IMG/VR virus record: IMGVR_UViG_3300021957_006329
Location: 1 to 61,614 of that record
Length of the DNA: 61,614 nucleotides
Direction: 5' to 3' (one strand)
Source of the DNA: a virus
Under the pieces are notes generated by a model that saw only the letters and a program-made list of their open reading frames with translations, was not told the DNA's origin and did no database searches. Within the stretch, counting starts at the first letter, position 1; each line of letters opens with the position of its first letter. Below are positions 50,207 through 58,782 of the stretch, piece by piece. Made by a program: the position numbers and the translations under genes.

Positions 50207-50958
50207 AGATAGCTTTACTGTGCCCGACCCGAGAACGATTAGGTCATATCAAACGTTTGAAGAGATCAATCGAACGTACCGTACATAGTATTGATAATAT
50301 TGCATTATATATAGGTGTAGATTTTGATGATGTAAAGACATTAAAAGAAATACAGCTATTATGTCAATTCAATTCATGGGTTAAAATTATAAAATTACAA
50401 GAGTATGGTAAATGGCCAGGTTTAGGGGTTATTTGGAATGAATTAGCTGCTGTGGCGCCGGAAGAAATATTCGCGATGGTAGGTGATGATTTTATATTTA
50501 AAACCTATGGGTGGGATCATAAGATCTTAAAAGAGTTTATAAACGGACCGCGAGATAAAATTTTAATGGTGCATTGTAACGATGGTATACATGGTCCGGG
50601 AAATAAATATTCAAACTCATATGGTCTCAAACCCGGTCGTGTGTTAGCTGTGAATCCATTTATACATAGAAAATATTATGAGTTAAATGGTTATTACTTA
50701 CGTAACGAATTCAAACATCAATTTTTAGATACATGGCTAGACAATACTTTCCATACTATTGGTAGAAAAATATATCGACATGATATTATGATTCAACATT
50801 TGCATTTTTCCCAAATTAATATTGTGGATAATGTCACATTGAATTTAAGACAGCGCTCAGTATATAATACTGAAAAACTTTTGTTTGCGAAGATGGTACA
50901 GGATAGAGAGCTGGAAATTTCTAGGTTAAAAGAGTATATTACAAAGTTAAAAATATAA
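50203..50958 (+). CDS. glycosyltransferase, GT2-like
   Basis: 251 aa with a GT-A fold. IALLCPTRERLGHIKRLKRS is the N-terminal donor-side strand. ALYIGVDFDD and IFAMVGDDFIFKTYGWD supply the DxD-type motifs (GDD). The C-terminus HQFLDTWLDNTFHTIGRK completes the pattern. It overlaps the previous gene by ATGA. Acceptor and donor are not known. Confidence 0.75.
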   Translation: MKIALLCPTRERLGHIKRLKRSIERTVHSIDNIALYIGVDFDDVKTLKEIQLLCQFNSWVKIIKLQEYGKWPGLGVIWNELAAVAPEEIFAMVGDDFIFKTYGWDHKILKEFINGPRDKILMVHCNDGIHGPGNKYSNSYGLKPGRVLAVNPFIHRKYYELNGYYLRNEFKHQFLDTWLDNTFHTIGRKIYRHDIMIQHLHFSQINIVDNVTLNLRQRSVYNTEKLLFAKMVQDRELEISRLKEYITKLKI

Positions 50959-50984
50959 TTAAGCTGTATAACAGTATATCTCAT

Positions 50985-50992
50985 CATAAATA
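50985..50992 (+). promoter_or_regulatory. late promoter box CATAAATA
   Basis: Ends 5 nt before ATG 50998. Confidence 0.6.
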
Positions 50993-50997
50993 ATAAT

Positions 50998-51912
50998 ATG
51001 GCAGAAACACGCAACATAAAAGATCTACCTCAAGCAGATGCTATAACTAGCGGCGATTATTTTCTAATTGAAGCGCCGGCAGGAACTCAATTGTTATCAT
51101 TTGATAATTTTGTCATAGACCAAGACAACACCACTTTTGCTGTAGATCTACAAACCAACATGTCAACCTTGTCTACGCAAGTCACCGCGGTGTCATCTGA
51201 TCTAGATTTGACCGGAGCGAATGCTGCGAGTAAATTGTACATTGTGAACACGAGCCTCACCGAGAGAATAGATAGCATGATCGATGTGCTATATGGGGAG
51301 ACGTTTGAAACAACATTGCAAGAATTCCGGGATGCTAATGCGCTAGACCCGGAAACCGCAGAGACAAGAAATTATGGTAGTCATCTACAAGCATTGAGCG
51401 CCATGTTGTTCGATACGTTCTGGACTAGAATGAACAGCATCAGTTCCGCGGTGATGGGAACCGGATCGACATCTATAACATCAGAAGGAAGGAATTTAAT
51501 ATACACCAGTGGTGGGGAGTCCAATCCGGCAGACAATGACGGAGGTCTGTTAGGTGCTGTAATTGACACTGTTCGAAGCACAGTTGACGTGTATCTGGCC
51601 AATGTAACGGGTCAGTTTGACAACACAAATACAGACACTGTACAGTTCAGCGTGACCATGCCCAGCAGATACATTGTCAACAAGGGAAGTTTACAATTTA
51701 ATGTTGAACTAATGAATCAAGCTGCTATTGGAGATGCCGGAGACAATCCATACACCAACCCCGGAGTGTTCGCAGTGGCTAATTACAGTGAAGCACCAGC
51801 TGGTGGAGATGGAGTCACATACCAATGGTCAGTCAGAAGATGCGGTGGTGCACCATTCACAGATGCCACATATCCGATTAGATTGAACGGAAGAGTTGTA
51901 GCAGGAATTTAG
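50998..51912 (+). CDS. virion structural protein (304 aa)
   Basis: The N-terminus (RNIKDLPQADAITSGDYFLI) is like that of the fibre-like protein at 25798-27183, suggesting a shared attachment head. A helical part follows at about 35-150. The C-terminal half is beta-rich and Gly/Asn/Thr-rich, ending in a likely compact tip domain (YQWSVRRCGGAPFTDATY). It probably belongs to the tail fibre or baseplate, and is late expressed. The stop overlaps that of the convergent gene. Confidence 0.65.
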   Translation: MAETRNIKDLPQADAITSGDYFLIEAPAGTQLLSFDNFVIDQDNTTFAVDLQTNMSTLSTQVTAVSSDLDLTGANAASKLYIVNTSLTERIDSMIDVLYGETFETTLQEFRDANALDPETAETRNYGSHLQALSAMLFDTFWTRMNSISSAVMGTGSTSITSEGRNLIYTSGGESNPADNDGGLLGAVIDTVRSTVDVYLANVTGQFDNTNTDTVQFSVTMPSRYIVNKGSLQFNVELMNQAAIGDAGDNPYTNPGVFAVANYSEAPAGGDGVTYQWSVRRCGGAPFTDATYPIRLNGRVVAGI

Positions 51913-52121
51913 ATGTGAAACTTTAAAGCTTTGTTCATCTTTTCTAACAGAGCTTTGGGTCGTTGACCAGATTCCATCAATCGATTGTATTCAGCTTTGA
52001 ACGCGTTCACAAAATCTTCGCTTAGTTCGAAATTTCTAGGGTAGAACTGTCTTCGGACGGTTCTGATACTACTAACATTTTCTTGATACATCTCATCAAC
52101 ATTTTTCTTAAACTGGTCCAT
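51909..52121 (-). CDS. hypothetical protein (70 aa)
   Basis: Not recognised. ATG 52121 is used because a CATAAATA box ends 5 nt upstream; the longer frame begins with TTG. It is a short helical, basic protein (FVNAFKAEYNRLMESGQRPK). The box and start overlap nothing else. Its 3' end shares the TTAG stop overlap with the convergent structural gene. Confidence 0.6.
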   Translation of the reverse strand: MDQFKKNVDEMYQENVSSIRTVRRQFYPRNFELSEDFVNAFKAEYNRLMESGQRPKALLEKMNKALKFHI

Positions 52122-52126
52122 ATATT

Positions 52127-52134
52127 TATTTATG
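52127..52134 (-). promoter_or_regulatory. late promoter box CATAAATA (minus)
   Basis: Ends 5 nt before ATG 52121. Confidence 0.55.
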
Positions 52135-52138
52135 CTAA

Positions 52139-52825
52139 TCAAAGCTTTCCGTCTGGAAAAACGTCTGTAGGTTCAATACCAAACTTGGATAACTCTTGCC
52201 AGTCTATCTCACAATCTTCTTCTTTGTAAGCTTCACCATTATCAGTAACATACAAGCTTGCTTGTCGAATTCGTTCCCGTGGATTACCAGTTATTCGAAT
52301 CACTGCTGGTTTGTCATCGTCATGAAAGAATATACTACCATCTTGATGAGAGTAAGCCTCTACTTGTTTGAACAAGTTGTCTATTTCTGTTATGTACTCT
52401 TTATCTGTTTCCCTGAAACCATCTTCAACTATATCAACACTACCGTCTAGTGGTATATATATTATCAAGTCAACAAATCTCATGGCTTCTTTAACTATAG
52501 GGATACATGACTCAATAAAATCTTCGTCAATATCTGAATTTTGTTTATCATAGGCATGAATGGAATATACCAGGTTATCAATAGGACATCTATCAAATAC
52601 TACACATTCATTTTTTCTATATTTCATGTGCTGCTCAGTCATGAAATCTAGAATGTCTTGTTGTGTTTGTTTGGTTGTGTTGGCGCTGTGAGGTAAATTA
52701 TTTTCTATTACAATATCTCTGTATGTTTTTTTTGGGGTGGTGTATACATCCTTCCAGTTGTCTAGAAAATCATTTATAAATGTACTCTTACCCACACATG
52801 CGGTTCCTATTACAGCTACTCTCAT
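52139..52825 (-). CDS. P-loop nucleoside/nucleotide kinase-like protein
   Basis: 228 aa. Walker A is GTACVGKST (residues 7-15). VVFDRCPIDNLVYS carries the DRxPxD motif typical of deoxynucleoside monophosphate and thymidylate-type kinases and of NadR-like kinases. LIIYIPLDG is the following strand, with a lid helix near GNPRERIRQ. It probably phosphorylates a nucleoside or nucleotide for DNA synthesis; the substrate cannot be told. The C-terminal 40 residues are acidic and extra. A sigma70-type promoter ends 6 nt before the ATG. Confidence 0.75.
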   Translation of the reverse strand: MRVAVIGTACVGKSTFINDFLDNWKDVYTTPKKTYRDIVIENNLPHSANTTKQTQQDILDFMTEQHMKYRKNECVVFDRCPIDNLVYSIHAYDKQNSDIDEDFIESCIPIVKEAMRFVDLIIYIPLDGSVDIVEDGFRETDKEYITEIDNLFKQVEAYSHQDGSIFFHDDDKPAVIRITGNPRERIRQASLYVTDNGEAYKEEDCEIDWQELSKFGIEPTDVFPDGKL

Positions 52826-52831
52826 GTTTAT

Positions 52832-52860
52832 ATTTTATAGTAAAATTGTATGTAAATCAA
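52832..52860 (-). promoter_or_regulatory. sigma70-type promoter (minus), leaderless geometry
   Basis: TTGATT, a 17-nt spacer and TAAAAT, ending 6 nt before ATG 52825. It overlaps the end of the small gene at 52857. Confidence 0.6.
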
Positions 52861-52991
52861 CGTTTACTATCGTCTTGTGTGAATAATATTTTTACACCTT
52901 TAGGTATGTGAGTCTTCAACCATTTCCTGAATGCTTTACTAGGTGGAACGGTGTTTACTTTCACGAGGATACTCTTGTTTTCATCAACCAT
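52857..52991 (-). CDS. hypothetical small basic protein (44 aa)
   Basis: Reads MVDENKSILVKV to QDDSKR. Not recognised. It fills the gap between the metallopeptidase gene and the kinase gene and overlaps the end of the former by 8 nt, the packing usual in this genome. The product is amphipathic with a strand-helix-strand pattern. Its stop lies in the promoter of the kinase gene. Confidence 0.55.
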   Translation of the reverse strand: MVDENKSILVKVNTVPPSKAFRKWLKTHIPKGVKILFTQDDSKR

Positions 52992-53358
52992 ATATATCGC
53001 GATTTTCTCGTTGAAATTTTCTCATTATGACACCTGCTAGAGAGTTGGCTTCGTTCTCTATAGGACTACCATCGTCGCCACTCCCGGGAGATAATCTACC
53101 ATCTTCATGTTGTTTTGCGTGTACCAATTCATGAGCTATGCTTCTGAGTATGTCAACCAACGCTCTGCCTTTGGTCAGCACCTTGATCTCACGTGTCACA
53201 GGACTGTAACAACCAGTCGTCATGTCTTGTTCAGGTTCATCGACAAAACCAATTTTACATGGGGTCTGTATGTTTAAACCATGGTTACAAAAATCTATAA
53301 ACTTGTTTAAAACATCTCGGTTTTCATATAACGTTACAAAATTTTTGAACTTGTTCAC
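52984..53358 (-). CDS. zinc metallopeptidase-like protein (HExxH)
   Basis: 124 aa. SIAHELVHAKQHEDG holds the zinc-binding HExxH motif (HELVH), and ENEANSLAG about 25 residues later provides the likely third ligand, Glu. The order fits the SprT/IrrE-like gluzincin folds. It may act on virion or host proteins; related genes occur in T4-like marine phages. It starts at GTG 53358, where an AATAAATA box ends 5 nt upstream. Confidence 0.75.
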   Translation of the reverse strand: MNKFKNFVTLYENRDVLNKFIDFCNHGLNIQTPCKIGFVDEPEQDMTTGCYSPVTREIKVLTKGRALVDILRSIAHELVHAKQHEDGRLSPGSGDDGSPIENEANSLAGVIMRKFQRENRDIYG

Positions 53359-53362
53359 ATGT

Positions 53363-53674
53363 TTATTTATTCAAGTTGATCTCTTTTGTGAGCTTAACCT
53401 CCTGGGCTTGATTCACACCTACAATACTGTCATATAGCCAGCTGCATGCTGAACTAGCTAAACCTATAATTATGTGCTGTGTGTAATTCTCGTTTGTAAA
53501 ATGACTCAGCACGAATCCGGACCAAAAGCCTATACATAATGTACATGTTAAAAAATCATCAAGTATACTAGACTTAGATCTTAACCAAGATCTAGGTATA
53601 TTGAAGATACTACCATATACGATTATGGCAGTAGCGCCAGTACTAGCAACTAACTGCAACCAGTATGGTATCAC
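53363..53674 (-). CDS. small membrane protein, DUF1360-like (103 aa)
   Basis: Two or three membrane helices (LQLVASTGATAIIVYGSIF; LTCTLCIGFWSGFVLSHF; IIIGLASSACSWLYDSIV). The motif LTCTLCIGFW resembles the LTCxxCxxxW core of DUF1360 membrane proteins. The similarity is short. No known role. Its end overlaps the late box of the metallopeptidase gene. Confidence 0.55.
   Translation of the reverse strand: MIPYWLQLVASTGATAIIVYGSIFNIPRSWLRSKSSILDDFLTCTLCIGFWSGFVLSHFTNENYTQHIIIGLASSACSWLYDSIVGVNQAQEVKLTKEINLNK
53364..53371 (-). promoter_or_regulatory. late promoter box AATAAATA (minus)
   Basis: Ends 5 nt before the GTG start at 53358. Confidence 0.6.
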
Positions 53675-53677
53675 TGA

Positions 53678-53875
53678 TTACCTTTTTTGCTTTTTCTTCT
53701 CTAACTGGTCTATAGCTTGATTGAGCAATTTGGCTTGATCAATATCCATTCTCACCTTGTTACCGTGATCATCGGTTATTGATAATTGCTCATCATTCTC
53801 TAGATTTACTACTGGGCATTTAGCTTTGCCGCAACACAGCACAACACCACCGTTTAGTTGTCTTAACATTGTCAT
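53678..53875 (-). CDS. hypothetical protein (65 aa)
   Basis: Not recognised. ATG 53875 follows a TATAAATA box by 5 nt, so the longer frame from 53908 is rejected. The N-terminus LRQLNGGVVLCCGKAKCPVV has three Cys (CC...C) in a beta hairpin; the C-terminus is a basic helix. It could bind a metal, with no direct proof. Confidence 0.65.
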   Translation of the reverse strand: MTMLRQLNGGVVLCCGKAKCPVVNLENDEQLSITDDHGNKVRMDIDQAKLLNQAIDQLEKKKQKR

Positions 53876-53880
53876 GTAAT

Positions 53881-53888
53881 TATTTATA
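53881..53888 (-). promoter_or_regulatory. late promoter TATAAATA (minus)
   Basis: Exact box ending 5 nt before ATG 53875. It overlaps the stop of queE. Confidence 0.75.
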
Positions 53889-54663
53889 CTCCAGTGGTCT
53901 GATCCCAAGCACTTACATGCAATCTAGTTAAACCTGTGTAACCATATTTTTTACCCATCTCCATACAAAATTTGGTACGTTCATGATAATTTTCTTGTTT
54001 ATCTAAACCGGGCATCATCAACACACGTTTAGCCGGGATGCCGAATGGTAGGATAAAATCTCTTTCAATCTCTCTCAAACATTCTTCCGTACTTATAACA
54101 AATTTAAACCAATAATTTTTGTGTTGCATGATACGCTCTAGAGCCTTGTCATTTATACGACGATCTTTACTCATCCCACTATTAGCTAGTTTCACTGAAC
54201 AGTTGATTTGATTCAGTTTATCAAACAGATTATCTTCAATATAAATAGTACCGTTTGTTTCTATCTCGTTATATACAGATTTATCTTGATACATGGTTTT
54301 GTCGCAATGCGTGTCGTAAAACCATTGTAAGAAGTTAGATATCGCGCGTTGGTTTTTTGGAATTGTTGGTTCCCCTCCGGTCCATATCAAGTTGACACGA
54401 CCTTGTTTGATCCAATCTAATATATTCTCTTCTTTCCATCTGTCCACTAGATACTCAAATGACTTCTCTAAGCCTTTTCTCCATACATACTCGGTATCAC
54501 ACCACCATGTCGCTTCACCACTCTCTACCATACTCCCGTCTCTACCACCACACATCAAGTTACATGCTTTGAGTCGGATAAAATAAGCTGGAACACCGCT
54601 CGTGTGACCTTCGCCTTGTACGCTATAAAAATCTTCTGCTATGTTTAATGTATCTACTTTCAT
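53884..54663 (-). CDS. queE: 7-carboxy-7-deazaguanine synthase (radical SAM)
   Basis: 259 aa. FYSVQGEGHTSGVPAYFIRL is the QueE start. The radical-SAM cysteines are Cys34 and Cys38 (CNLMC) and Cys55 (TWWCDT), so a 14-residue insertion separates the second and third Cys compared with the usual CX3CX2C. WTGGEPTI is the Gly-rich SAM motif, and ETNGTIYI follows. It turns 6-carboxytetrahydropterin into 7-carboxy-7-deazaguanine (CDG). Encoded 3 nt after queD and so co-expressed with it. Confidence 0.92.
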   Translation of the reverse strand: MKVDTLNIAEDFYSVQGEGHTSGVPAYFIRLKACNLMCGGRDGSMVESGEATWWCDTEYVWRKGLEKSFEYLVDRWKEENILDWIKQGRVNLIWTGGEPTIPKNQRAISNFLQWFYDTHCDKTMYQDKSVYNEIETNGTIYIEDNLFDKLNQINCSVKLANSGMSKDRRINDKALERIMQHKNYWFKFVISTEECLREIERDFILPFGIPAKRVLMMPGLDKQENYHERTKFCMEMGKKYGYTGLTRLHVSAWDQTTGV

Positions 54664-54666
54664 ATT

Positions 54667-55296
54667 TTAAAAGAGCCATGAATTGGTTGTTTTGGCATAT
54701 TTAGGGTCAACCCATTTACCTACTACTTTACTTGTACCTGGAGTTGAATTATCTTGTGAGGGTTTTTCCGATTCAGTATTTGGTACTGGTTTAGGTTTTA
54801 CCTGTTTAACTTCTTGTTCAACTTCTTGGATTTGTTCTGTATCGAGTGTTGGTGCAGTCTTCGGGTAGGATTCATACACCGCGGAATTGTTTTCATGTTC
54901 AAAGACTTCTACTCTGACACACCTGGCTCTCATGTTGGTCAGTATTCCAGCAAAATTGTCCGCAGCTGCATGACACCATTCCGCGAATTTTTCAATACCC
55001 ACCCCATCCATAATTTTTAAATCACATAATCCATTTTTTTGTAAATCTACAAATTTATCCAAATGAGGGTCATGCTTAGATATACATGTAGTATGGTCAA
55101 ATTGATCTTGTAACAGTTTCTTCAATTCCTTCAAACCACCGAAGTCTACGACCCAGTTATTTTCATCTAATTCATCAGCTGCAAACCAGAATTTAGCAGT
55201 CAACCGGTAACCGTGTACATATTTACAATGACTCTTTGCTAGCGGTTGTCTGAATGCGCAGCTACCTAATTCTATAATTTTGGTACTATAATACAT
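54667..55296 (-). CDS. queD: 6-carboxytetrahydropterin synthase (QueD/PTPS family)
   Basis: 209 aa. The zinc site (SHCKYVHGYRL), the VDFGGLKELKKLL strand with its D-F-G, the FDHTT motif, and CVRVEVFEHENNSAVY near residue 140 follow the QueD family. The third zinc ligand position reads HGY rather than HGH. A Pro/Glu/Lys-rich tail of about 65 residues is extra. It converts dihydroneopterin triphosphate, made by FolE, into carboxytetrahydropterin. Expressed from a near-consensus sigma70-type promoter, leaderless, with queE downstream. Confidence 0.85.
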   Translation of the reverse strand: MYYSTKIIELGSCAFRQPLAKSHCKYVHGYRLTAKFWFAADELDENNWVVDFGGLKELKKLLQDQFDHTTCISKHDPHLDKFVDLQKNGLCDLKIMDGVGIEKFAEWCHAAADNFAGILTNMRARCVRVEVFEHENNSAVYESYPKTAPTLDTEQIQEVEQEVKQVKPKPVPNTESEKPSQDNSTPGTSKVVGKWVDPKYAKTTNSWLF

Positions 55297-55302
55297 ATAT
55301 AC

Positions 55303-55331
55303 ATTATAGTATAAATTTACACAGAAGTCAA
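55303..55331 (-). promoter_or_regulatory. sigma70-type promoter (minus), leaderless geometry
   Basis: TTGACT, a 17-nt spacer and TATAAT, ending 6 nt before ATG 55296. It drives queD-queE. Confidence 0.8.
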
Positions 55332-58300
55332 TTACCGATTACAAGTTTTCTTATTATATCAAAAGATTCTTCTAATCGCTTACGGCCGCGCCGGCGACGC
55401 CTCGTCATTTTATCTTTATCTGTTTCTTTGGATTGTTTGTAACTTTTCTTCGGTAACGCACTACCGAATTGACCAGGACCTGGGGCTTGTTTAGAAAAGA
55501 ATTTACCTCTTTTAGGACCAGAGTGGGTGCTGTTGGGTTGTTTTTGTGCACCGGGGTTGTATTTAATATCATGACTTGTTGGTTCATCTTCAACATCTTC
55601 TTTGAAATGTTTCAATTTGAACTGATATGATGGTGATAGTATATTCACTTTGTATCTTGTGTATATGTCTCTTGCAAGATATTGTAACACTGAATCGTAT
55701 TTATTAAGACCAGCTGGAGCCGTGTATTTTTCTCTAGAACCTCTCCAATATTTTGGAGGATTCTTTGGATCTGGGCGCTGGAAAAATTCACCTTCTGCAT
55801 TGCCCCATATAAGATCCGAGTGATCGGATAGACCAATCAACTGACCAGTCGGTCCTTTCCATGTGTTCACATTGTAATATTCCCCTAATTCTGTCCTTAT
55901 TTCCATCGCTTTGTTTTTGAATTGATCTCTGACGCTTTGTCTTTCTTTCTCATCTCTATAAGCAAAATTCTTACTCGGGCCCATGACTCTTGACCCATAG
56001 TCTGTATCTACAAATAATACTTTCAAATCCTGTTCGGTGAAGTCTGGCCAGAAGCCCCAACCAGCGAAGTGCTTAAAAGCATTTTTGGTTTGATCATTCG
56101 CTATTCTACCTAACACATCTAATATGTCTGCTTCTTGTACAACGTCTTTTGTTGGACTATTCAACATGGCGCTCGGACTAGGTTTCGCGAGTGTACATTT
56201 TGTGTAGCCGGTTATTAGTGATGTTATGTATCTCTCTAATTTTTCATCTGACATGCCTTCATCTACATCAGGTTCTCCTGGTTCACGTTCTGTAGATTTA
56301 ACCGGGTCTGGAACAGTTTCTGGTGAAGATGAGGGTGGTGATGATGTATCGCTAGGTGCTGGATAATCACTACCTACAAATTCAACATTATCATCTGGAT
56401 CTATATCTGAGTCATCAGGACCTCCTTTGATATCTGAAGCCCATTCCGGACGTTCATGGGCATGAGCATCCATCCCGGTGTAGTATTTCACATGATTTAA
56501 GATATTTTGTTTATCTATATCGTTGAGCTTAACACCGGTTTGTTTCTCAAATCTTCTAGCAGCTTTTTTGTATCCTATTTTGATTTTCCGGAACACTCTG
56601 TTCGCGGCGTTGTAACTTTTACCTAGTGTATCTCCTAGCCAATCTATAAAACCTTCATCCAAGCCATGTATTAAATTTTCTAGTTTGTTGTTTGTTGTTA
56701 AAGACTCTTGCAAGCTGTTACCTAACGCTAAAGGTGACCCACCCGAACTACCAGATGATGATCCGGAAGAACCAGTGTTTATATAACTACCAGAACTATG
56801 ACCAAGAGCAGGTGTTGAGGAACCAGAGTGACCAAGAGCAGGTGTTGAAGAGCCTAGATTTCCAATTGCAGTTATAGCTTGATTACGAGTGGCAGATATC
56901 GATAGACCAGATTGAACTAGACCATAACCTAAAGCGGCCATGCCTTGCCCGGATGGGATGTTGGGTGGTAACGGTGCTATATTTATAACCTCGGCGATGA
57001 AGTCATCATCTAAAAATATTTTAGGTATGTATGATCTAGGTATCTTACGGACTAGTTTCAATCGACTATCCCCATCTCCCGGGTCTGAACGTACTAGTGT
57101 ACCATAATGACCTCCTACTTTTATACGACGAGCTTGTTTGTTCATTACGGTGAACCTCTTTACCATGCGCTGAACAGTGGGGTGATACCATAAGTTTTTT
57201 GGAATTATCACTTTATCATTATCAGATTTTGAATACTGTGGTGTGTGACTATGTACATGAGTACCATAGTTGGGTGCAGATGTACTACCACTAGATGTAC
57301 TACCACCACTAGAGGTTGGAGACTTGTTATGACCACCAGACCCAGAACTACCGGTGGATATTTTCCGAGCGTAATTTTTGACTTCCGCTGGTGGCATGTT
57401 TCCCCCGGGAATGATAGCCGGAGGGTTCATGGCATCTTTTGCAGAACCACCACTATATTGCACCCCTGCTTGTGTACCTTTCGCGAACCGGCCATCTACA
57501 CCCCGTACATATTTACCGGCGGGTTGGTGCACTTTCGATGAACCGTCAGTATTTATACTGTCTATTTGTGGTGCGTTTGTGGTGGTGGTGGAATCTGCTT
57601 TGCTAGCGTATTGCGCTCCGGATTGGTTACCTTTTGCAAATCTTCCATCTGCCCCTCTCTTGGTACCTTCTTTAACGAAATTAGGTTGTACATTTTTATC
57701 TGTAGGTGCGGTCATGGGTCTGACATCCTTTTTATCACTAGGGACAATTGTTTTTACTTTAAGTTGTATGGGTTGTAAATCAGAGCCTTCAGTTGTAGAA
57801 CCAGGGGCAGTACCATATAATACCAAGTTCTGTTTACTAGCTTTATCGTAATGATCAAATTCAAAGTAGTATGGATTTCCTGCAGCTCTAGCAGTTGTGA
57901 TTTTACCAAATCGTCTCAAATTACCCTCTTCATCTTCATATAGATCTTCCGCGACAGGTAACACTGGAGCTCCTTTTTTAGCAACACCAGCCATGGATTT
58001 TAACCTTCCGGCTCCTCTCATTAAACCCGGGATAATACCTCTGCGCTTTTCTGAACCATGTGTACCTATACCTATCTTTGAGTACCCGGTTCCTCCTACA
58101 CCATCTAAACTCTTTTCTGGTTTTCTATTTTCTATATCATCTATATTAACCGGGCTTCCGTCCGGGTTCACCGGTGCACGTTGTTGCTGGTCTGGTTCAT
58201 CTCCAGTGGCTTTTAGTGTATCTTGTTGTTGTTGAGCTCGTCTCTGGTCTTCCAGGTCTCTTGTGACTTTCCGGATCTCATCATCTTCCTGTTTTCTAAA

Positions 58301-58360
58301 CGAACGGTTCTCGTTAAGAGGTGGTTTAACTATATGTTTAATTTTATTAAATTTTTTCAT
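55328..58360 (-). CDS. large hypothetical protein with low-complexity repeats (1010 aa)
   Basis: Not recognised. The N-terminal 110 residues are charged and Gln-rich. Two similar motifs, GADGRFAKGNQSGAQY and GVDGRFAKGTQAGVQY, lie near residues 235 and 285. Long Ser/Gly/Thr stretches follow, including three copies of a T-P-A-L-G-H/N-S type unit near 510-535. The C-terminal 350 residues look folded, with WGFWPDFTEQDLKVLFVDTDYG and a basic end (RRRRRGRKRL). Such a mix of disordered arms and folded core occurs in virion-internal or ejection proteins. It overlaps the upstream gene by ATGA. Confidence 0.65.
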   Translation of the reverse strand: MKKFNKIKHIVKPPLNENRSFRKQEDDEIRKVTRDLEDQRRAQQQQDTLKATGDEPDQQQRAPVNPDGSPVNIDDIENRKPEKSLDGVGGTGYSKIGIGTHGSEKRRGIIPGLMRGAGRLKSMAGVAKKGAPVLPVAEDLYEDEEGNLRRFGKITTARAAGNPYYFEFDHYDKASKQNLVLYGTAPGSTTEGSDLQPIQLKVKTIVPSDKKDVRPMTAPTDKNVQPNFVKEGTKRGADGRFAKGNQSGAQYASKADSTTTTNAPQIDSINTDGSSKVHQPAGKYVRGVDGRFAKGTQAGVQYSGGSAKDAMNPPAIIPGGNMPPAEVKNYARKISTGSSGSGGHNKSPTSSGGSTSSGSTSAPNYGTHVHSHTPQYSKSDNDKVIIPKNLWYHPTVQRMVKRFTVMNKQARRIKVGGHYGTLVRSDPGDGDSRLKLVRKIPRSYIPKIFLDDDFIAEVINIAPLPPNIPSGQGMAALGYGLVQSGLSISATRNQAITAIGNLGSSTPALGHSGSSTPALGHSSGSYINTGSSGSSSGSSGGSPLALGNSLQESLTTNNKLENLIHGLDEGFIDWLGDTLGKSYNAANRVFRKIKIGYKKAARRFEKQTGVKLNDIDKQNILNHVKYYTGMDAHAHERPEWASDIKGGPDDSDIDPDDNVEFVGSDYPAPSDTSSPPSSSPETVPDPVKSTEREPGEPDVDEGMSDEKLERYITSLITGYTKCTLAKPSPSAMLNSPTKDVVQEADILDVLGRIANDQTKNAFKHFAGWGFWPDFTEQDLKVLFVDTDYGSRVMGPSKNFAYRDEKERQSVRDQFKNKAMEIRTELGEYYNVNTWKGPTGQLIGLSDHSDLIWGNAEGEFFQRPDPKNPPKYWRGSREKYTAPAGLNKYDSVLQYLARDIYTRYKVNILSPSYQFKLKHFKEDVEDEPTSHDIKYNPGAQKQPNSTHSGPKRGKFFSKQAPGPGQFGSALPKKSYKQSKETDKDKMTRRRRRGRKRLEESFDIIRKLVIGN

Positions 58361-58776
58361 GACATTAAGAATAATTTACACATTTTAGCGAATTCATCTC
58401 TTTCCACACCTTGCTCTTTCATGAATGATTCCAGATGTTGTATGTCACTAGAATTTATGATATTGTACATGGATGATTCATCACAATCTCCTTTATTTTT
58501 ACCCATAATATAATCTAACGCGAACTGCTTGAACATTTCAAATGTTCTACCAGCTGCTGGTTCCACTTCATCTGGTTCCATATCAACAACACCATCGTCT
58601 TGCATGTCCGGTGCCATCAACATTATTCTCAGCATGCCTTCGTTTTCTTCTATGATGTAACCTTCATATGGGTAACTCTCCACTGGGTTAGATCTATCTA
58701 GAGGGTCTGTTTTCATTCGAACTCTCTTCAGTGTTGTGTTGTTGAGAGCTTGCTCTAATATGTTGTTAAACTTCAC
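58357..58776 (-). CDS. hypothetical protein (139 aa)
   Basis: Not recognised. The N-terminal part is beta-rich (YPYEGYIIEENEGMLRIMLM); an acidic stretch and a helical C-terminus follow. The start is GTG 58776, where an exact TATAAATA box ends 6 nt upstream. It is coupled by ATGA to the 1010-aa protein, which suggests a shared role. Confidence 0.6.
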   Translation of the reverse strand: MKFNNILEQALNNTTLKRVRMKTDPLDRSNPVESYPYEGYIIEENEGMLRIMLMAPDMQDDGVVDMEPDEVEPAAGRTFEMFKQFALDYIMGKNKGDCDESSMYNIINSSDIQHLESFMKEQGVERDEFAKMCKLFLMS

Positions 58777-58782
58777 TACAAT

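Noticed and set aside
57378-57851. 157-aa plus-strand frame
   Set aside because: Shadow of the low-complexity part of the 1010-aa minus-strand gene, with no initiation signal.
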